From the NCBI RefSeq assembly GCF_024129735.1, contig NZ_JAMXXK010000023.1:1-49730 (forward strand): a DNA stretch of 49,730 nt, in the 5' to 3' direction. Positions within the stretch are counted from its first letter, which is position 1. Each line of letters starts with the position of its first letter. The DNA is from Acinetobacter lwoffii. Its GTDB lineage: Bacteria; Pseudomonadota; Gammaproteobacteria; Pseudomonadales; Moraxellaceae. A program made the translations under genes and the position numbers. The notes under the pieces were generated by a model. It had not been told where the DNA came from and searched no databases. It worked only from the letters and a program-made list of their open reading frames with translations. Below are positions 1 to 9,970 of this stretch, piece after piece.

Positions 1-398
1 GCTGGACACTTGATTTCTAGAGTTATTCGCATTTCTCTATTTTATCAAAATCCAACCTGCTTTTTTTCAGCATACTTTTTGAAACACCACCAAATAAAAA
101 TGAGCCAATCGATAAGATGGTAAAAGAGAAGTATTTTTTGTTTTGAATGGGCTTTTAAATTGTATTAAATCCGCATATAAAAGTAATAAAGCGTAGCGTG
201 ATGATCAAGTGCAAAAGAATTTTCCTGTTGAAAACAAACATTCACGCTCGTAAACAGATTTCTTTCAGGCATTTCATAAAATGCAGTTTGGCTCTCTGCC
301 GAAACAGGCCTGCACCCATTCAGTCGTAAAATTATTTGACCTTTCACTCACTTCCTACTCTAATACCGGCTCTCAGGTACATTCCGGAATTGCGTCCC
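1..398. other. Left-edge non-coding stretch
   Basis: I see no convincing gene in these bases. A minus-strand reading frame of 60 codons (165-347) has no ribosome binding site and no recognisable product. The stretch is AT-rich and probably holds the promoter of the gene starting at 399, but I cannot single out clear -35/-10 boxes. Confidence 0.5.
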
Positions 399-1403
399 AT
401 GCACCCAAAAGTTATTCTACTCGACCTCGAAAATAATTTCCCCACAGCCAAGTTAATGCGTGAGATTGTGGCGCATTATTCGACTTTATATCTGTTTAGC
501 TGTGCCGGAAAATTTGAATTCTCCTTAGAGGACTTAACCGAGCTTGCCGGCTGGATTAGCAGTGGTCAGGTGGTGGTGCTGGACACGCCTGAATCGCCAC
601 AAAAAGAATATGAGTATGCAGTCATTGTCGGTCAGCTTATGGCGCTACTGGAGCCAGAAACCGAGGTTGAATTGATCTCGGCGATGGACAGTTGCGAAAT
701 GTTGCAACAGATGCTGCAAACTTCTGATATTACGTGTCACCTGATTCAGATTCAGCCTGATGAGACAAACATTCCAACAGATCAACCTAAAAATCATCTT
801 CCGAGTCTGGACGCCATCAAGAACAAACCTGCCTTGCAACTGGTGAAAAAATACTGTGATGCGTTAGGCAAAATGAGTGGCAAACCGAATACGGTGGAAA
901 CCCTAAAAAACTCAGTGGCGAATATTCTGCAAGTGATGCCGGTAAAAGCTCAGCATGTGGTCGGCATGTTGATTAACCTGAAAATCGTCAAGCGCTATGA
1001 TGAGCAAATCAGCTTCCGCAAAAAAGTCCTGAAACAATGGCTGCAACTCAATCTGGATGAGCAAAACCCGGTTGAAAATCCGAAACTGGATCAGGTCATT
1101 TCCCAACTGAAGGCAGATGAAGCTCCAGTTGAATCTGAAATACTCAAGTCACCAATCCAGTCGGCACAGCAAGACCTGTTCAAGAACTTTGGCCGGATCG
1201 ATCCGGTACAACTGGAAGTGGCGCGTAAACTGCGTGAATTGCAGGGCGATAAACCCAAAGACATTTATGAGCTGCGTGATTTACTGGAACAGTTATTTCC
1301 AAAATCGGACATTCGCTTGCTGCTGAAAGAGCTGATCGAGAAAGGTTATATTTACTGGAATGGTCACGAAATTTTATATAGTCATGAAATGTTCCTGAAT
1401 TAA
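399..1403 (+). CDS. PIN/NYN-like domain protein with C-terminal helical region
   Basis: This is a conserved protein of 334 residues with no assigned function. I chose the ATG at 399; an in-frame TTG at 336 would add 21 residues but has no ribosome binding site. The N-terminus (KVILLDLENN) resembles the first strand and acidic residue of NYN/PIN-like nucleases. Later acidic positions expected of an active NYN enzyme are not obvious, so it may be a degenerate or non-catalytic member. The last 60 residues (from about DIYELRDLLEQLF) look like a winged-helix-like module ending in a hydrophobic, aromatic tail. It lies 70 bp before a membrane-anchored protein gene and topA on the same strand. The NYN link is inferred from a short motif only. 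Confidence 0.6.
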   Translation: MHPKVILLDLENNFPTAKLMREIVAHYSTLYLFSCAGKFEFSLEDLTELAGWISSGQVVVLDTPESPQKEYEYAVIVGQLMALLEPETEVELISAMDSCEMLQQMLQTSDITCHLIQIQPDETNIPTDQPKNHLPSLDAIKNKPALQLVKKYCDALGKMSGKPNTVETLKNSVANILQVMPVKAQHVVGMLINLKIVKRYDEQISFRKKVLKQWLQLNLDEQNPVENPKLDQVISQLKADEAPVESEILKSPIQSAQQDLFKNFGRIDPVQLEVARKLRELQGDKPKDIYELRDLLEQLFPKSDIRLLLKELIEKGYIYWNGHEILYSHEMFLN

Positions 1404-1473
1404 TTTTATCGTGCAAACTTGCGTTTTATATTGTGCTTATGCAACTCTAATAATAGAACATAAAGGTTGAACT

Positions 1474-1923
1474 ATGGAAAACACTGGAATCTGGGTGACG
1501 GTGGTCATCATCATTTTCGTCATAGGGTCGATTTTCGGGTTACGTGTAAGTCCCCGAGAAAAAGCCTTGGGGCTGATGCGTGATAAAGCCCGTAAAATGG
1601 GTTTGCATCCACGTCTGGTGGTGGCACCGGACTGGACCAAAATCCCGAAGGCGACTGAAAGTCGTGCCAGTATGGTCGCATACTACAGTGTGCTGATGCC
1701 AGATGCACGTTTGCCCTTGATGCGCGCCCGTGTTGTCGATAATAAACTCGAAATCGTGCAGGGTGATGAGAAATTTAAAGATTTTCCCATTGCATTAAAA
1801 GGCATTTATGCTATTGATATGCAGGCCAACTGTGTCGGCGTGTATTGGGATGAAGAAGCTGATTTAAGAGCGACCCAACTCGACGACATCAAAGCGCTGT
1901 TACACGCTTTGGCTGAACTTTAA
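1474..1923 (+). CDS. Small membrane-anchored hypothetical protein
   Basis: A protein of 149 residues with one N-terminal transmembrane segment (about residues 6-23, IWVTVVIIIFVIGSIFGL) and a cytoplasmic or periplasmic domain of about 120 residues that I do not recognise. A ribosome binding site (AAAGG) precedes the ATG. It sits 30 bp before topA and is probably co-transcribed with it. No catalytic motif is visible. It looks like a conserved Moraxellaceae protein of unknown role. Confidence 0.7.
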   Translation: MENTGIWVTVVIIIFVIGSIFGLRVSPREKALGLMRDKARKMGLHPRLVVAPDWTKIPKATESRASMVAYYSVLMPDARLPLMRARVVDNKLEIVQGDEKFKDFPIALKGIYAIDMQANCVGVYWDEEADLRATQLDDIKALLHALAEL

Positions 1924-1953
1924 TTTAGAAATAAACAGGATTAACGGTTAATT

Positions 1954-4596
1954 ATGGCGAACGCTCCTCGGTCCACATCAAAAAGCAGCACAGCGAAGTC
2001 TCCCGACGCTGGAAGCAAGCGTGCCCTAGTGATTGTGGAGTCGCCTGCAAAAGCGAAAACAATCAATAAGTACCTTGGTCCGAACTACATCGTAAAATCA
2101 TCAGTGGGTCATGTGCGTGACTTGCCGACAGGCGGTTCTGCAAAATCGACAGAGAAAAAACCGGCGACACGTACCAAACTGACGGATGCAGAAAAAGCTG
2201 AAAAATCACAGAATGCGTTGATTAACCGCATGGGTGTCGATCCGGAACATGACTGGAAAGCCAAATACGAAGTCCTTCCTGGCAAAGAACATGTGGTTGC
2301 CGAACTGAAAAAACTGGCATCGCAAGTCGATGAAGTCTATCTGGCAACGGATATGGACAGGGAAGGAGAGGCGATTGCCTGGCATTTAAAAGAAGTCATC
2401 GGTGGTGATGATTCGCGTTATCAGCGTGTGGTCTTCAACGAAATTACCAAAAACGCGATTCAGGATGCCTTTAAGCATCCGTCACGTCTGGATACCAATA
2501 AAGTCAATGCACAGCAGGCACGCCGTTTCCTGGATCGTGTCGTGGGCTTTATGATTTCGCCATTGCTTTGGGAAAAGATTGCCCGTGGTCTGTCGGCCGG
2601 TCGTGTACAGTCGGTTGCAGTGAAGCTGGTGGTCGAGCGTGAACGTGAAATTCGTGCCTTCATTCCTGAAGAATACTGGCAGGTGTTTGCCGATACCAAA
2701 TCGAAAAAAGATGATATTCGTCTCGAAGCGGTCAAGCAAAATGGCAAGACGCTCAAGCTGCGCAACAAAGCCGAAACTGATGCCTTATTAAACCTGATCA
2801 AAGATGCGGATTATACGGTTTCTGCACGTGAAGATAAGCCAACCAAGGTTAATCCAAGTGCGCCGTATATCACGTCAACGCTACAACAGGCAGCCAGTAC
2901 CCGTCTCGGTTTTTCTGTGAAGAAAACCATGATGCTGGCGCAGCGTCTGTATGAAGCCGGCTTCATTACCTATATGCGTACCGACTCGACCTTCTTGAGT
3001 GATGATGCGGTGAATATGGTGCGTGGGCATATCGAATCTGAATTTGGCGAGAAGTATTTGCCTGCCAAACCAAACCGTTATGGCAATAAAGCCGGTGCGC
3101 AAGAAGCGCATGAAGCCATTCGTCCATCCATGGTTGGCTTAAAAGGCGACAGCCTGGTGGGTGTTGAGCGTGATGCACAGCGTCTGTATGACCTGATCTG
3201 GCGCCAGTTTGTTGCTTGTCAGATGACTCCGGCAGAATATCTGTCTTCTACCATTTTGGTGGATGCCAATGGCGTAGAACTGAAAGCCAAAGGCCGTACC
3301 TTGGTCTTTGATGGCTTTACTCGCGTGCGTGGTGCCAATAAAGCCGATGACGATATTTTATTGCCTGCGGTCAAAGTCGGTGAAGTGCTTAAACTTGAGA
3401 AACTTGATCCATCTCAACATTTCACCAAGCCACCGGCACGTTTTACCGAAGCCTCACTGGTCAAAGAACTGGAGAAAAAAGGCATTGGCCGTCCATCGAC
3501 CTATGCTGCAATCATCTCGACCATTCAGGATCGTGGTTATGTGAAACTGGATAACCGTCGTCTCTATGCCGAGAAGATGGGCGAAATCGTCACCGATCGT
3601 CTGAATGAAAATTTTAGTAATCTGATGAACTATGCCTTTACCGCAGATCTTGAAGGTCAGCTGGATAAGGTAGCAGATGGTGAGCGTAACTGGAAAGAGC
3701 TATTAGACAGCTTCTATGGCGATTTTAAACAACGTTTGACTACAGCGCAGGGTGAAAACGGAATGCGCCGTAATCAGCCTGTAGAAGTGGATGCGGTACA
3801 CTGTAAAGAATGTGACCGTCCGATGCAGATCCGTACCGGAACCACAGGTGTATTCTTGGGTTGTTCAGGCTATAACTTGCCGCCGAAAGAGCGTTGTAAG
3901 GGAACCTTGAACCTGACACCAGTTGAGTCTCTGGCTGCATTGTCTGATGATGAGGCTGCGGAAACTGCTGACCTGATGTCGAAGAAGCGTTGTCCGATCT
4001 GTGAAACTGCCATGGACAGCTATGTGATTGATGGTGGTCGTAAACTGCATATCTGTGGGAATAACCCGGACTGTAGTGGTTTTGAACTTGAAGAAGGCGA
4101 GTTCAAAATTAAAGGCTATGATGGCCCGAGTATTCCATGTGACAAGTGTGATGGCGAAATGCAGCTGAAGACGGGGCGTTTTGGTCCGTATTTTGCCTGT
4201 ACCAGTTGTGACAATACCCGTAAAGTCTTAAAGAGCGGTCAGCCTGCGCCTCCACGTGTGGACCCGATCAAGATGGAGCATTTACGTTCTGCCAAGCATG
4301 ACGATTTCTTCGTACTGCGTGACGGTGCAGCCGGTTTATTCCTGGCGGCAAGCAAGTTCCCGAAAGTGCGTGAAACCCGTGCACCGAAAGTGGCCGAGAT
4401 ACGTTCTGTTGCTGATCAGCTTGATCCAAAGTATCAGTTTATCTTGCAGGCACCTGATGTGGACCCGGAAGGGAATCCAACTCTGGTAAAATTTAGCCGT
4501 AAGAACCAGTCACAATATATTGGTTCGGAAACTGCAGAAGGCAAGCAAACCAAATGGTCTCTGGTTTATCAGGACGGAAAATGGGTTGAAGCCTAA
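1954..4596 (+). CDS. topA: DNA topoisomerase I
   Basis: Type IA topoisomerase that relaxes negative supercoils through a transient 5'-phosphotyrosine link. The 880 residues are close to the usual length (about 865 in E. coli). The TOPRIM domain opens with [17 protein letters not shown] and carries the acidic motif DMDREGEA near residue 133. The active-site tyrosine is Y340 in [11 protein letters not shown]. The C-terminal third holds three four-cysteine zinc-ribbon motifs ([24 protein letters not shown] and their partner cysteines). A short basic, Ser/Thr-rich extension of about 20 residues precedes the TOPRIM domain. A strong terminator follows directly. Confidence 0.98.
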   Translation: MANAPRSTSKSSTAKSPDAGSKRALVIVESPAKAKTINKYLGPNYIVKSSVGHVRDLPTGGSAKSTEKKPATRTKLTDAEKAEKSQNALINRMGVDPEHDWKAKYEVLPGKEHVVAELKKLASQVDEVYLATDMDREGEAIAWHLKEVIGGDDSRYQRVVFNEITKNAIQDAFKHPSRLDTNKVNAQQARRFLDRVVGFMISPLLWEKIARGLSAGRVQSVAVKLVVEREREIRAFIPEEYWQVFADTKSKKDDIRLEAVKQNGKTLKLRNKAETDALLNLIKDADYTVSAREDKPTKVNPSAPYITSTLQQAASTRLGFSVKKTMMLAQRLYEAGFITYMRTDSTFLSDDAVNMVRGHIESEFGEKYLPAKPNRYGNKAGAQEAHEAIRPSMVGLKGDSLVGVERDAQRLYDLIWRQFVACQMTPAEYLSSTILVDANGVELKAKGRTLVFDGFTRVRGANKADDDILLPAVKVGEVLKLEKLDPSQHFTKPPARFTEASLVKELEKKGIGRPSTYAAIISTIQDRGYVKLDNRRLYAEKMGEIVTDRLNENFSNLMNYAFTADLEGQLDKVADGERNWKELLDSFYGDFKQRLTTAQGENGMRRNQPVEVDAVHCKECDRPMQIRTGTTGVFLGCSGYNLPPKERCKGTLNLTPVESLAALSDDEAAETADLMSKKRCPICETAMDSYVIDGGRKLHICGNNPDCSGFELEEGEFKIKGYDGPSIPCDKCDGEMQLKTGRFGPYFACTSCDNTRKVLKSGQPAPPRVDPIKMEHLRSAKHDDFFVLRDGAAGLFLAASKFPKVRETRAPKVAEIRSVADQLDPKYQFILQAPDVDPEGNPTLVKFSRKNQSQYIGSETAEGKQTKWSLVYQDGKWVEA

Positions 4597-4608
4597 ACTC
4601 TAAGATTC

Positions 4609-4640
4609 AAAAAAATGCTGACGAAAGTCGGCATTTTTTA
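4609..4640 (+). terminator. Rho-independent terminator of topA
   Basis: A hairpin with arms AATGCTGAC and GTCGGCATT, a GAAA tetraloop and a following T-run starts 13 bp after the topA stop codon. Confidence 0.85.
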
Positions 4641-4683
4641 TGTCAGAATCATGTATATAAAAAATTAAAAATAATATCTTGGG

Positions 4684-5493
4684 GTGGATGTGGATATTCA
4701 GACAAAAAAGTTCGCTGTATTAATCGATGCGGATAATTCTTCTATCAACGCGATTTCATCGGTATTGGAGGAAGTTGCGAAATATGGAATTGCCAGTGTC
4801 AAACGTGTGTATGGGGACTGGAGCAGCGAAACTTTAAAGAAATGGCGAGATGTACTCCTTCCTCATGCCATCACTCCGGTACAACAATTCGCTTATACCA
4901 AGGGTAAAGATGCGACGGATATGATCCTGATCATTGATGCTATGGATTTACTTTATGCAGGTGCATTAGATGGATTTTGTATCGTATCCAGCGATAGCGA
5001 TTTCACGCCCTTAGCTTCACGTATTCGTGAAAATGGTCTAACAGTGTATGGCTTTGGCAAAAAAGCTACGCCTGAAGCATTTAAGAAAGCCTGTGACAAG
5101 TTCATTTATATCGAAAACTTACTTGTAGATAGTGAAATTAAAAATAATGAGGATGGTGAAGAAACAGGATCAATAGATAAAAAAGTTTCGGAGATTATCA
5201 AGACTAATGGACAAAAAACTATATCTGCGCAAAAGGAAATTCAGTTACCTGAAGGGATGGATCGAGCTACGCTTAACTTAATTTATAAAGCTGTAAAAGA
5301 TAATGCCGATGATAATGGATGGGCGAATTTAGGGATGGTCGGGCAGTATATCAGTGCAGTAAAGCCTGACTTTGACTCTCGTAACTATGGTAGAGCCAAA
5401 CTGTCAGGATTAATAAAAACTTTAAATTTATTTGAAACTAAAATAGAAATGAGTCAGATGTATTTAAGAAAAATGAAAAAGCAGAGTGTGTAA
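4684..5493 (+). CDS. NYN domain ribonuclease-like protein with LOTUS (OST-HTH) domain
   Basis: A protein of 269 residues of the LabA/DUF88 family. The NYN (PIN-like nuclease) domain covers roughly residues 8-155, with the expected acidic motifs LIDADN (near 13), KDATDM (near 78) and SSDSDFTPL (near 100). A C-terminal OST-HTH/LOTUS domain, typically RNA-binding, spans about residues 188-262 (ATLNLIYKAV ... RAKLSGLIKTLNLFE). Family members are thought to be RNases; the target here is unknown. The start is GTG at 4684 or GTG at 4690; the GGGG just upstream fits the second better. The linker from about residue 150 to 185 is more AT-rich than the neighbouring genes. Confidence 0.85.
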   Translation: MDVDIQTKKFAVLIDADNSSINAISSVLEEVAKYGIASVKRVYGDWSSETLKKWRDVLLPHAITPVQQFAYTKGKDATDMILIIDAMDLLYAGALDGFCIVSSDSDFTPLASRIRENGLTVYGFGKKATPEAFKKACDKFIYIENLLVDSEIKNNEDGEETGSIDKKVSEIIKTNGQKTISAQKEIQLPEGMDRATLNLIYKAVKDNADDNGWANLGMVGQYISAVKPDFDSRNYGRAKLSGLIKTLNLFETKIEMSQMYLRKMKKQSV

Positions 5494-5498
5494 TCATT

Positions 5499-6254
5499 AT
5501 GTGGAAAAAGATTCGGATTCTGATTTTATTAATCATCTTGTTGATTGTCGCAGTCAATGCCTATCGTGATCAAAACCAGGACTGGTCAAAGCCGATTATG
5601 GTTTTGTTGCATCCGATTAATGCCGATGGATTGCCGACCACCCAGCAATATATTCAGCAACTGTCAGTTCAGGACCTGAATGGAGCAAGGGAATATCTGG
5701 AAAAAGCAGCTCAGCACTATCGCGAACAGCCGACTTATTTTTATTTTAATTTAGGCCGTGAGCTTAAAGTTCTACCTCCCCAAGTCCCTGAGCAGGCCTC
5801 ACTCATCAATACAGTTTTATGGAGTTTAAAATTCCGGTTCTATGCCTGGAAACAGCAGCAGAGCTCTGATCCTTCAGCCAACCTGACGCTATTTTTAAAT
5901 TACTATGATCCTGCACAGAGCAAGCAGTTGAAGCATTCAACCGCCTTGCAAAAAGGCCGGATTGGTTCGGTAAATCTATTTGCATCCAAGCAACAGACTG
6001 AACAGAATAAAATTGTATTGGTGCATGAGTTGCTGCATGCCTTTGGCGCCTCGGATAAATACGATTTGGCGACCGGTCAGCCGATTTATCCGTTGGGTTA
6101 TGCATTTCCAGATCAGCAACCCTTATTTCCGCAAGCCAAGGCAGAGCTGATGGCAGGGTATATTCCAGTGTCTCAAACCACCAGCAAAATGCCAGAGTCT
6201 TTAAATCAAACCTTGATTAATGAGATAACTGCAATTGAACTGGGCTGGAAATAA
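5499..6254 (+). CDS. Membrane-anchored HExxH putative metalloprotease
   Basis: A protein of 251 residues with an N-terminal hydrophobic signal anchor (about residues 5-22, IRILILLIILLIVAVNAY). A zinc-metallopeptidase signature HELLHAFG lies near residue 176, followed by ASDKYD, where the aspartate may be the third metal ligand. The domain probably faces the periplasm. It starts 5 bp after the NYN-LOTUS gene and is likely co-transcribed with it. I do not recognise the exact family and the substrate is unknown. The protease call rests on the HExxH motif and its context. Confidence 0.6.
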   Translation: MWKKIRILILLIILLIVAVNAYRDQNQDWSKPIMVLLHPINADGLPTTQQYIQQLSVQDLNGAREYLEKAAQHYREQPTYFYFNLGRELKVLPPQVPEQASLINTVLWSLKFRFYAWKQQQSSDPSANLTLFLNYYDPAQSKQLKHSTALQKGRIGSVNLFASKQQTEQNKIVLVHELLHAFGASDKYDLATGQPIYPLGYAFPDQQPLFPQAKAELMAGYIPVSQTTSKMPESLNQTLINEITAIELGWK

Positions 6255-6259
6255 AGACT

Positions 6260-6308
6260 TGTGGATACTTCTGGATTTATCCACAATTTAGACTTCATTT
6301 GTGGATAA
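6260..6308. promoter_or_regulatory. Cluster of three DnaA-box sequences
   Basis: Three 9-mers of the DnaA-box type lie within 49 bp. TTATCCACA at 6277-6285 (+) and TGTGGATAA at 6300-6308 (the same box on the - strand) match the strong consensus exactly. TGTGGATAC at 6260-6268 differs by one base. They fill the gap between the HExxH gene and the glycerate kinase start at 6320. The sequence match is direct; DnaA binding is inferred. Confidence 0.6.
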
Positions 6309-6319
6309 AAGATCACACC

Positions 6320-7459
6320 ATGCCGCTCACCTTTGTGCTTGCTCCTGACTCGTTTAAAGAAAGTATGTCTGCTGCGCAGGCTTGTCAGGCCATGCAACGC
6401 GGTATCCAGAACGTCATTCCGGATGCCCATATCATTCATGTGCCAATGGCTGATGGCGGTGAAGGCACGGTCGATGCGCTGATTTCAAGTTTAAAGGGAC
6501 AAAGCATTGCATGTGACGTGACCGGGCCATTACCTGAGCAACGTATTCAGACCTATTGGGGTTTGGTTGATGCAGGCCAGACTGCCGTGATTGAAATGGC
6601 CAAAGCTAATGGTATGCATTTGCTTGAGCCTGCTCAGCGTAATCCGATGCTCACTTCGACTTATGGCACAGGAGAGATGATCAAACAGGCATTGGACTTG
6701 GGTGTGAAAAAAATCATCATTGGGCTGGGTGGTAGTATTACCAATGATGCGGGTGCGGGCATGCTGCAAGCACTGGGTGTACGGTTTCTAAATCATGTGG
6801 GTGAATCAATTCAGGTCCGTGGTGGGAACTTAGATCAGGTCAAATCAATGGATTTATCCGAACTTGATCCACGTTTAGCAGATACTAAAATACTCATTGC
6901 ATCGGATGTCAACAATCCACTGTGTGGACCAAATGGTGCCTCAAATATATTTGGACCACAGAAAGGTGCAACCCCGGAAATGATCAAGCAGCTGGATCAA
7001 AACCTCGGTCATTTTGCCGATGTGGTTGCTCAGCAGATTGGCTGTGATTATCGTCATGTGGCAGGTGCGGGCGCTGCCGGTGGATTGGGTTTTGGTTTAA
7101 TGGCATTCACTGCTGCTTCCATTCGATCAGGTGTAGAGCTGATGATTGAACAGTTTCAACTCAACGAGAAAATAGCGCAAGCAGATCATGTGTTTACCGG
7201 GGAAGGTAAAATTGATTTTCAAACCAAATTTGGCAAAACGCCATTTGGTGTGGCGCAGGTTGCAAAACACTTCAATAAACCGGTGATTGCTTTTGCGGGT
7301 CTAGTCGGTGAAGGGATTGAGGATTTGTTTGAGTCAGGATTTAGCCAGATTGTTGGGATTAATCCGCCAGATTGTCCTTTAGAGGAAGCCTTAAATAATG
7401 CAGAAATGAACTTGGAGAAAGCTGTCGCTGAGATAGTTAAAAATCTTTTGACAGAGTGA
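6320..7459 (+). CDS. Glycerate kinase
   Basis: GarK/GlxK-type glycerate kinase of 379 residues, which phosphorylates D-glycerate with ATP to phosphoglycerate and feeds glycolysis. The start ATG at 6320 gives the family's N-terminus (LAPDSFKESMSA). A TTG seven codons upstream lies inside a DnaA-box sequence and is unlikely to be used. Family motifs include PMADGGEGTVDAL, GLGGSITNDAGAGML and GAGAAGGLGFGL, and HVFTGEGKIDFQT near the C-terminus. No other glyoxylate or glycerate pathway gene is adjacent, so it appears to be a stand-alone unit. Confidence 0.93.
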   Translation: MPLTFVLAPDSFKESMSAAQACQAMQRGIQNVIPDAHIIHVPMADGGEGTVDALISSLKGQSIACDVTGPLPEQRIQTYWGLVDAGQTAVIEMAKANGMHLLEPAQRNPMLTSTYGTGEMIKQALDLGVKKIIIGLGGSITNDAGAGMLQALGVRFLNHVGESIQVRGGNLDQVKSMDLSELDPRLADTKILIASDVNNPLCGPNGASNIFGPQKGATPEMIKQLDQNLGHFADVVAQQIGCDYRHVAGAGAAGGLGFGLMAFTAASIRSGVELMIEQFQLNEKIAQADHVFTGEGKIDFQTKFGKTPFGVAQVAKHFNKPVIAFAGLVGEGIEDLFESGFSQIVGINPPDCPLEEALNNAEMNLEKAVAEIVKNLLTE

Positions 7460-7611
7460 AAGTATTTCTCTCTCCTGTAATCCAGCACGCCCTGTCGTTA
7501 GCTAATATCAAATCAGGAAATAAAATTGGAGACAGTTTCAGGACAACTGAAAAGCCATAATTCTGGAAGCGATCTGTTAAACTACATACATCCACAAAAT
7601 GATGAGTGAAA

Positions 7612-9600
7612 ATGAGTTTAGCCACCCTGATTGATGAATTAAACCCCCAACAAAAGCAAGCAGCGACCACAGAAGCAAAACACAGTTTGGTGCTGGCCGG
7701 GGCAGGTTGTGGCAAAACCAAGACTATCGTGGCACGCGCAGCTTACTTGATTGAGCAGGGTGTGCCTGCCAACCAGATTCAAATTCTGACCTTTACCCGC
7801 CGTGCAGCCAGTGAAATTGTGGCGCGTGTCGAACTTGCACTGGGTGAACAAGCCAAGGGACTGCGGGCCTCGACCTTTCATACCTTCTGTATGTATCTGC
7901 TGCGCCGTATTCCGAAAGCTTTTGGTCTGGAACAGTTTTCGATTATTGATCGTGATGATCAGTTGATGATGTTTCGTTTGATTCGCGGCCGTGATGACAA
8001 GAAAAATCCCAATCATCTGCCGAAGCCTCAGGAATTATGTGATTTGTATTCTTTTGCAAGGAATACCCGGCAAAAGCTCAGTCTGGCGCTGGAAAAACAG
8101 ATGCCGGAATATCTGGCCTTAAAGGACCAGATTGCCGAAATTATGAAAGAATATGAAGCACGTAAGCAAGCGCGAAGTTTTCTGGATTATGACGATATTC
8201 TGGCGGTAGTAGCTACGGCGCTGGCACAGTCCGAAGGTCTGGTCGACTATGTCGCTTCAATCTGTCGGCATATGCTGGTCGATGAAATGCAGGATACCAA
8301 TCCATTGCAATGGGCTTTGCTGGAGCCACTGAAAGACCGGATCAGCCTGTTTTGTGTCGGAGATGATGCGCAGTCGATTTATGGCTTTCGTGGTGCAGAC
8401 TTTGAAAATATTCACCATTTCAAAGAACGTGTGCCAGATGCGCAAATTTTTAAATTAGAAAAAAACTACCGTTCGACCCAGGAAATTCTGGATCTGTCCA
8501 ACTGGCTGCTCGATCAGTCTGAAATCAAATATGACAAACGTCTGGAAGCGTATCGTGGAGAAGGTGTAACGCCGCGTATGCATATCTTCCCGAATGAGTT
8601 TGATGAAGCCAAATGGATTGCGATTGATATTAAAGAACGCCATTATCTGCAAGGCGGCAAATGGGGCGAGCATATGGTGCTGGTTCGTTCCAGCTTTGCC
8701 GCGCGGCACATTGAAGCGGCCTGTATTGCAGCCAATGTACCTTATCGCTTTATTGGTGGTATGAAGCTGCTGGAAACGGCGCATGTCAAAGATTTGCTCA
8801 GCATGCTGCGGGTGGTCGCTAATCCATTGGATGATATTGCGTGGATGCGTTTCTTGACCCTATGGAATGGTGTTGGTGATGTGGGGGCCAGTAAGCTATC
8901 GCAGCAGTTATTGGCTGAACCGGAAATGGAAGCTATTGCAGATAATTTGGAAAAATTTGGCAAGATACCATTAGAAACCATTCTGATCATGCAGCAGATG
9001 AGTGTGCTCAAAGGCGAAGTGCAAGCCTGTGTCGGTCTTGCGATTCAGGCGATTGAATCGCAGTTGGCGGAAAACTATAAAAAGGATTGGCCACGTCGCC
9101 AGAGTGATTTTGAACTGGTCAAACAGCTGGCCTCCAAGCATTCGCAGCTGAGTGAGTTTTTAGAGGAATATGTACTGGATCCGGTGTCAATCTCGGAAAT
9201 TGAACGCCAGTCGGACCATGATGTGGTGACCTTGATTACCATTCACTCGGCCAAAGGCACCGAACAAAATGTTTGTTATGTGGCCAATGTCACGCCAGGC
9301 AATTACCCGCATGCACGTGCTCAGGGTGACTTTGATGATGTCGAAGAAGAACGTCGTGTGCTATATGTGGCGTTGACCCGGGCAAAAAATGAATTGATTC
9401 TGACCAAACAGAACCTGAATCATTGGGCGCGGGAAACGGTCGATGAGCAGGGGCGTAAAGTCGAAAGCTATTTCCTGAATGATCTCCCCCGGCATTTATG
9501 CACCACAGAAACCCATTACAAGACCCGGCAGCAAACGGTAAAAAGTGCCTTGATTGAACGCAAGTCGATTAATTTAGATTTTGGGATTGATCTCGATTAA
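7612..9600 (+). CDS. UvrD/Rep-family superfamily 1 DNA helicase
   Basis: ATP-dependent 3'-5' DNA helicase of about 662 residues, shorter than UvrD (720). All core motifs are present: I/Walker A AGAGCGKT, Ia LTFTRRAASEI, II DEMQDTN, III GDDAQSIYGFRGAD, IV EKNYRST, V TIHSAKGTE and VI VLYVALTRAK. The C-terminal tail that UvrD and PcrA use for partner binding seems absent. ATG at 7612 and GTG at 7606 are both possible starts. It may be a Rep paralogue or a specialised repair helicase; I do not assign a gene symbol. Confidence 0.9.
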   Translation: MSLATLIDELNPQQKQAATTEAKHSLVLAGAGCGKTKTIVARAAYLIEQGVPANQIQILTFTRRAASEIVARVELALGEQAKGLRASTFHTFCMYLLRRIPKAFGLEQFSIIDRDDQLMMFRLIRGRDDKKNPNHLPKPQELCDLYSFARNTRQKLSLALEKQMPEYLALKDQIAEIMKEYEARKQARSFLDYDDILAVVATALAQSEGLVDYVASICRHMLVDEMQDTNPLQWALLEPLKDRISLFCVGDDAQSIYGFRGADFENIHHFKERVPDAQIFKLEKNYRSTQEILDLSNWLLDQSEIKYDKRLEAYRGEGVTPRMHIFPNEFDEAKWIAIDIKERHYLQGGKWGEHMVLVRSSFAARHIEAACIAANVPYRFIGGMKLLETAHVKDLLSMLRVVANPLDDIAWMRFLTLWNGVGDVGASKLSQQLLAEPEMEAIADNLEKFGKIPLETILIMQQMSVLKGEVQACVGLAIQAIESQLAENYKKDWPRRQSDFELVKQLASKHSQLSEFLEEYVLDPVSISEIERQSDHDVVTLITIHSAKGTEQNVCYVANVTPGNYPHARAQGDFDDVEEERRVLYVALTRAKNELILTKQNLNHWARETVDEQGRKVESYFLNDLPRHLCTTETHYKTRQQTVKSALIERKSINLDFGIDLD

Positions 9601-9683
9601 ACTATAACAAAGTTGTTTCATGCAAAAAGTAGAGTAGGCGCGTGCTTTTTGATATTTTTTGCCTATCTTCTTAAGGTTGTAAG

Positions 9684-9935
9684 ATGAAAATTTTAGTTCG
9701 TAATTTAGAACGTACGGTCACAGAAGCCGAATTACTGAAACTGTTCCAGGAATATGGCACAGTGGAGACCTGTACTTTGGTGCTTGATGCAGCAACAGGC
9801 AAATCAAAAGGTTTTGCTTTTGTAGAAATGCCACATGGCCGTGAAGCAGTCAAAGCCATTAAAGGCCTGAATACTTTGCGCCTGCACGGACATGGGATCC
9901 GCGTGAAAGCCGCAGAAGATAAGCCTCAGGCTTAA
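9684..9935 (+). CDS. RRM-domain RNA-binding protein
   Basis: A protein of 83 residues that is a single RNA-recognition motif. RNP2 is ILVRNL (residues 3-8) and RNP1 is KGFAFVEM (about residues 41-48), both with the aromatic residues used for RNA stacking. Bacterial single-RRM proteins of this type are often cold-induced or act as RNA chaperones; I cannot show that here. An 83-bp leader and its own terminator suggest an independent transcript. Confidence 0.92.
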   Translation: MKILVRNLERTVTEAELLKLFQEYGTVETCTLVLDAATGKSKGFAFVEMPHGREAVKAIKGLNTLRLHGHGIRVKAAEDKPQA

Positions 9936-9939
9936 ACTC

Positions 9940-9970
9940 AAAAAAGGAGCACTTGATAGGCTCCTTTTTT
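9940..9970 (+). terminator. Terminator after the RRM gene
   Basis: Hairpin AAAAAAGGAGC / GCTCCTTTTTT with a 9-nt loop directly follows the RRM stop codon. Confidence 0.85.

Noticed and set aside
165..347. 60-codon minus-strand frame at the left edge
   Set aside because: No ribosome binding site, no recognisable domain and AT-rich composition typical of non-coding DNA.
336..398. TTG-initiated N-terminal extension of the first gene
   Set aside because: No ribosome binding site; the ATG at 399 gives a clean N-terminal beta-strand motif.
6299..6319. TTG start for glycerate kinase
   Set aside because: Inside a DnaA-box sequence, no ribosome binding site, and it extends beyond the family N-terminus.
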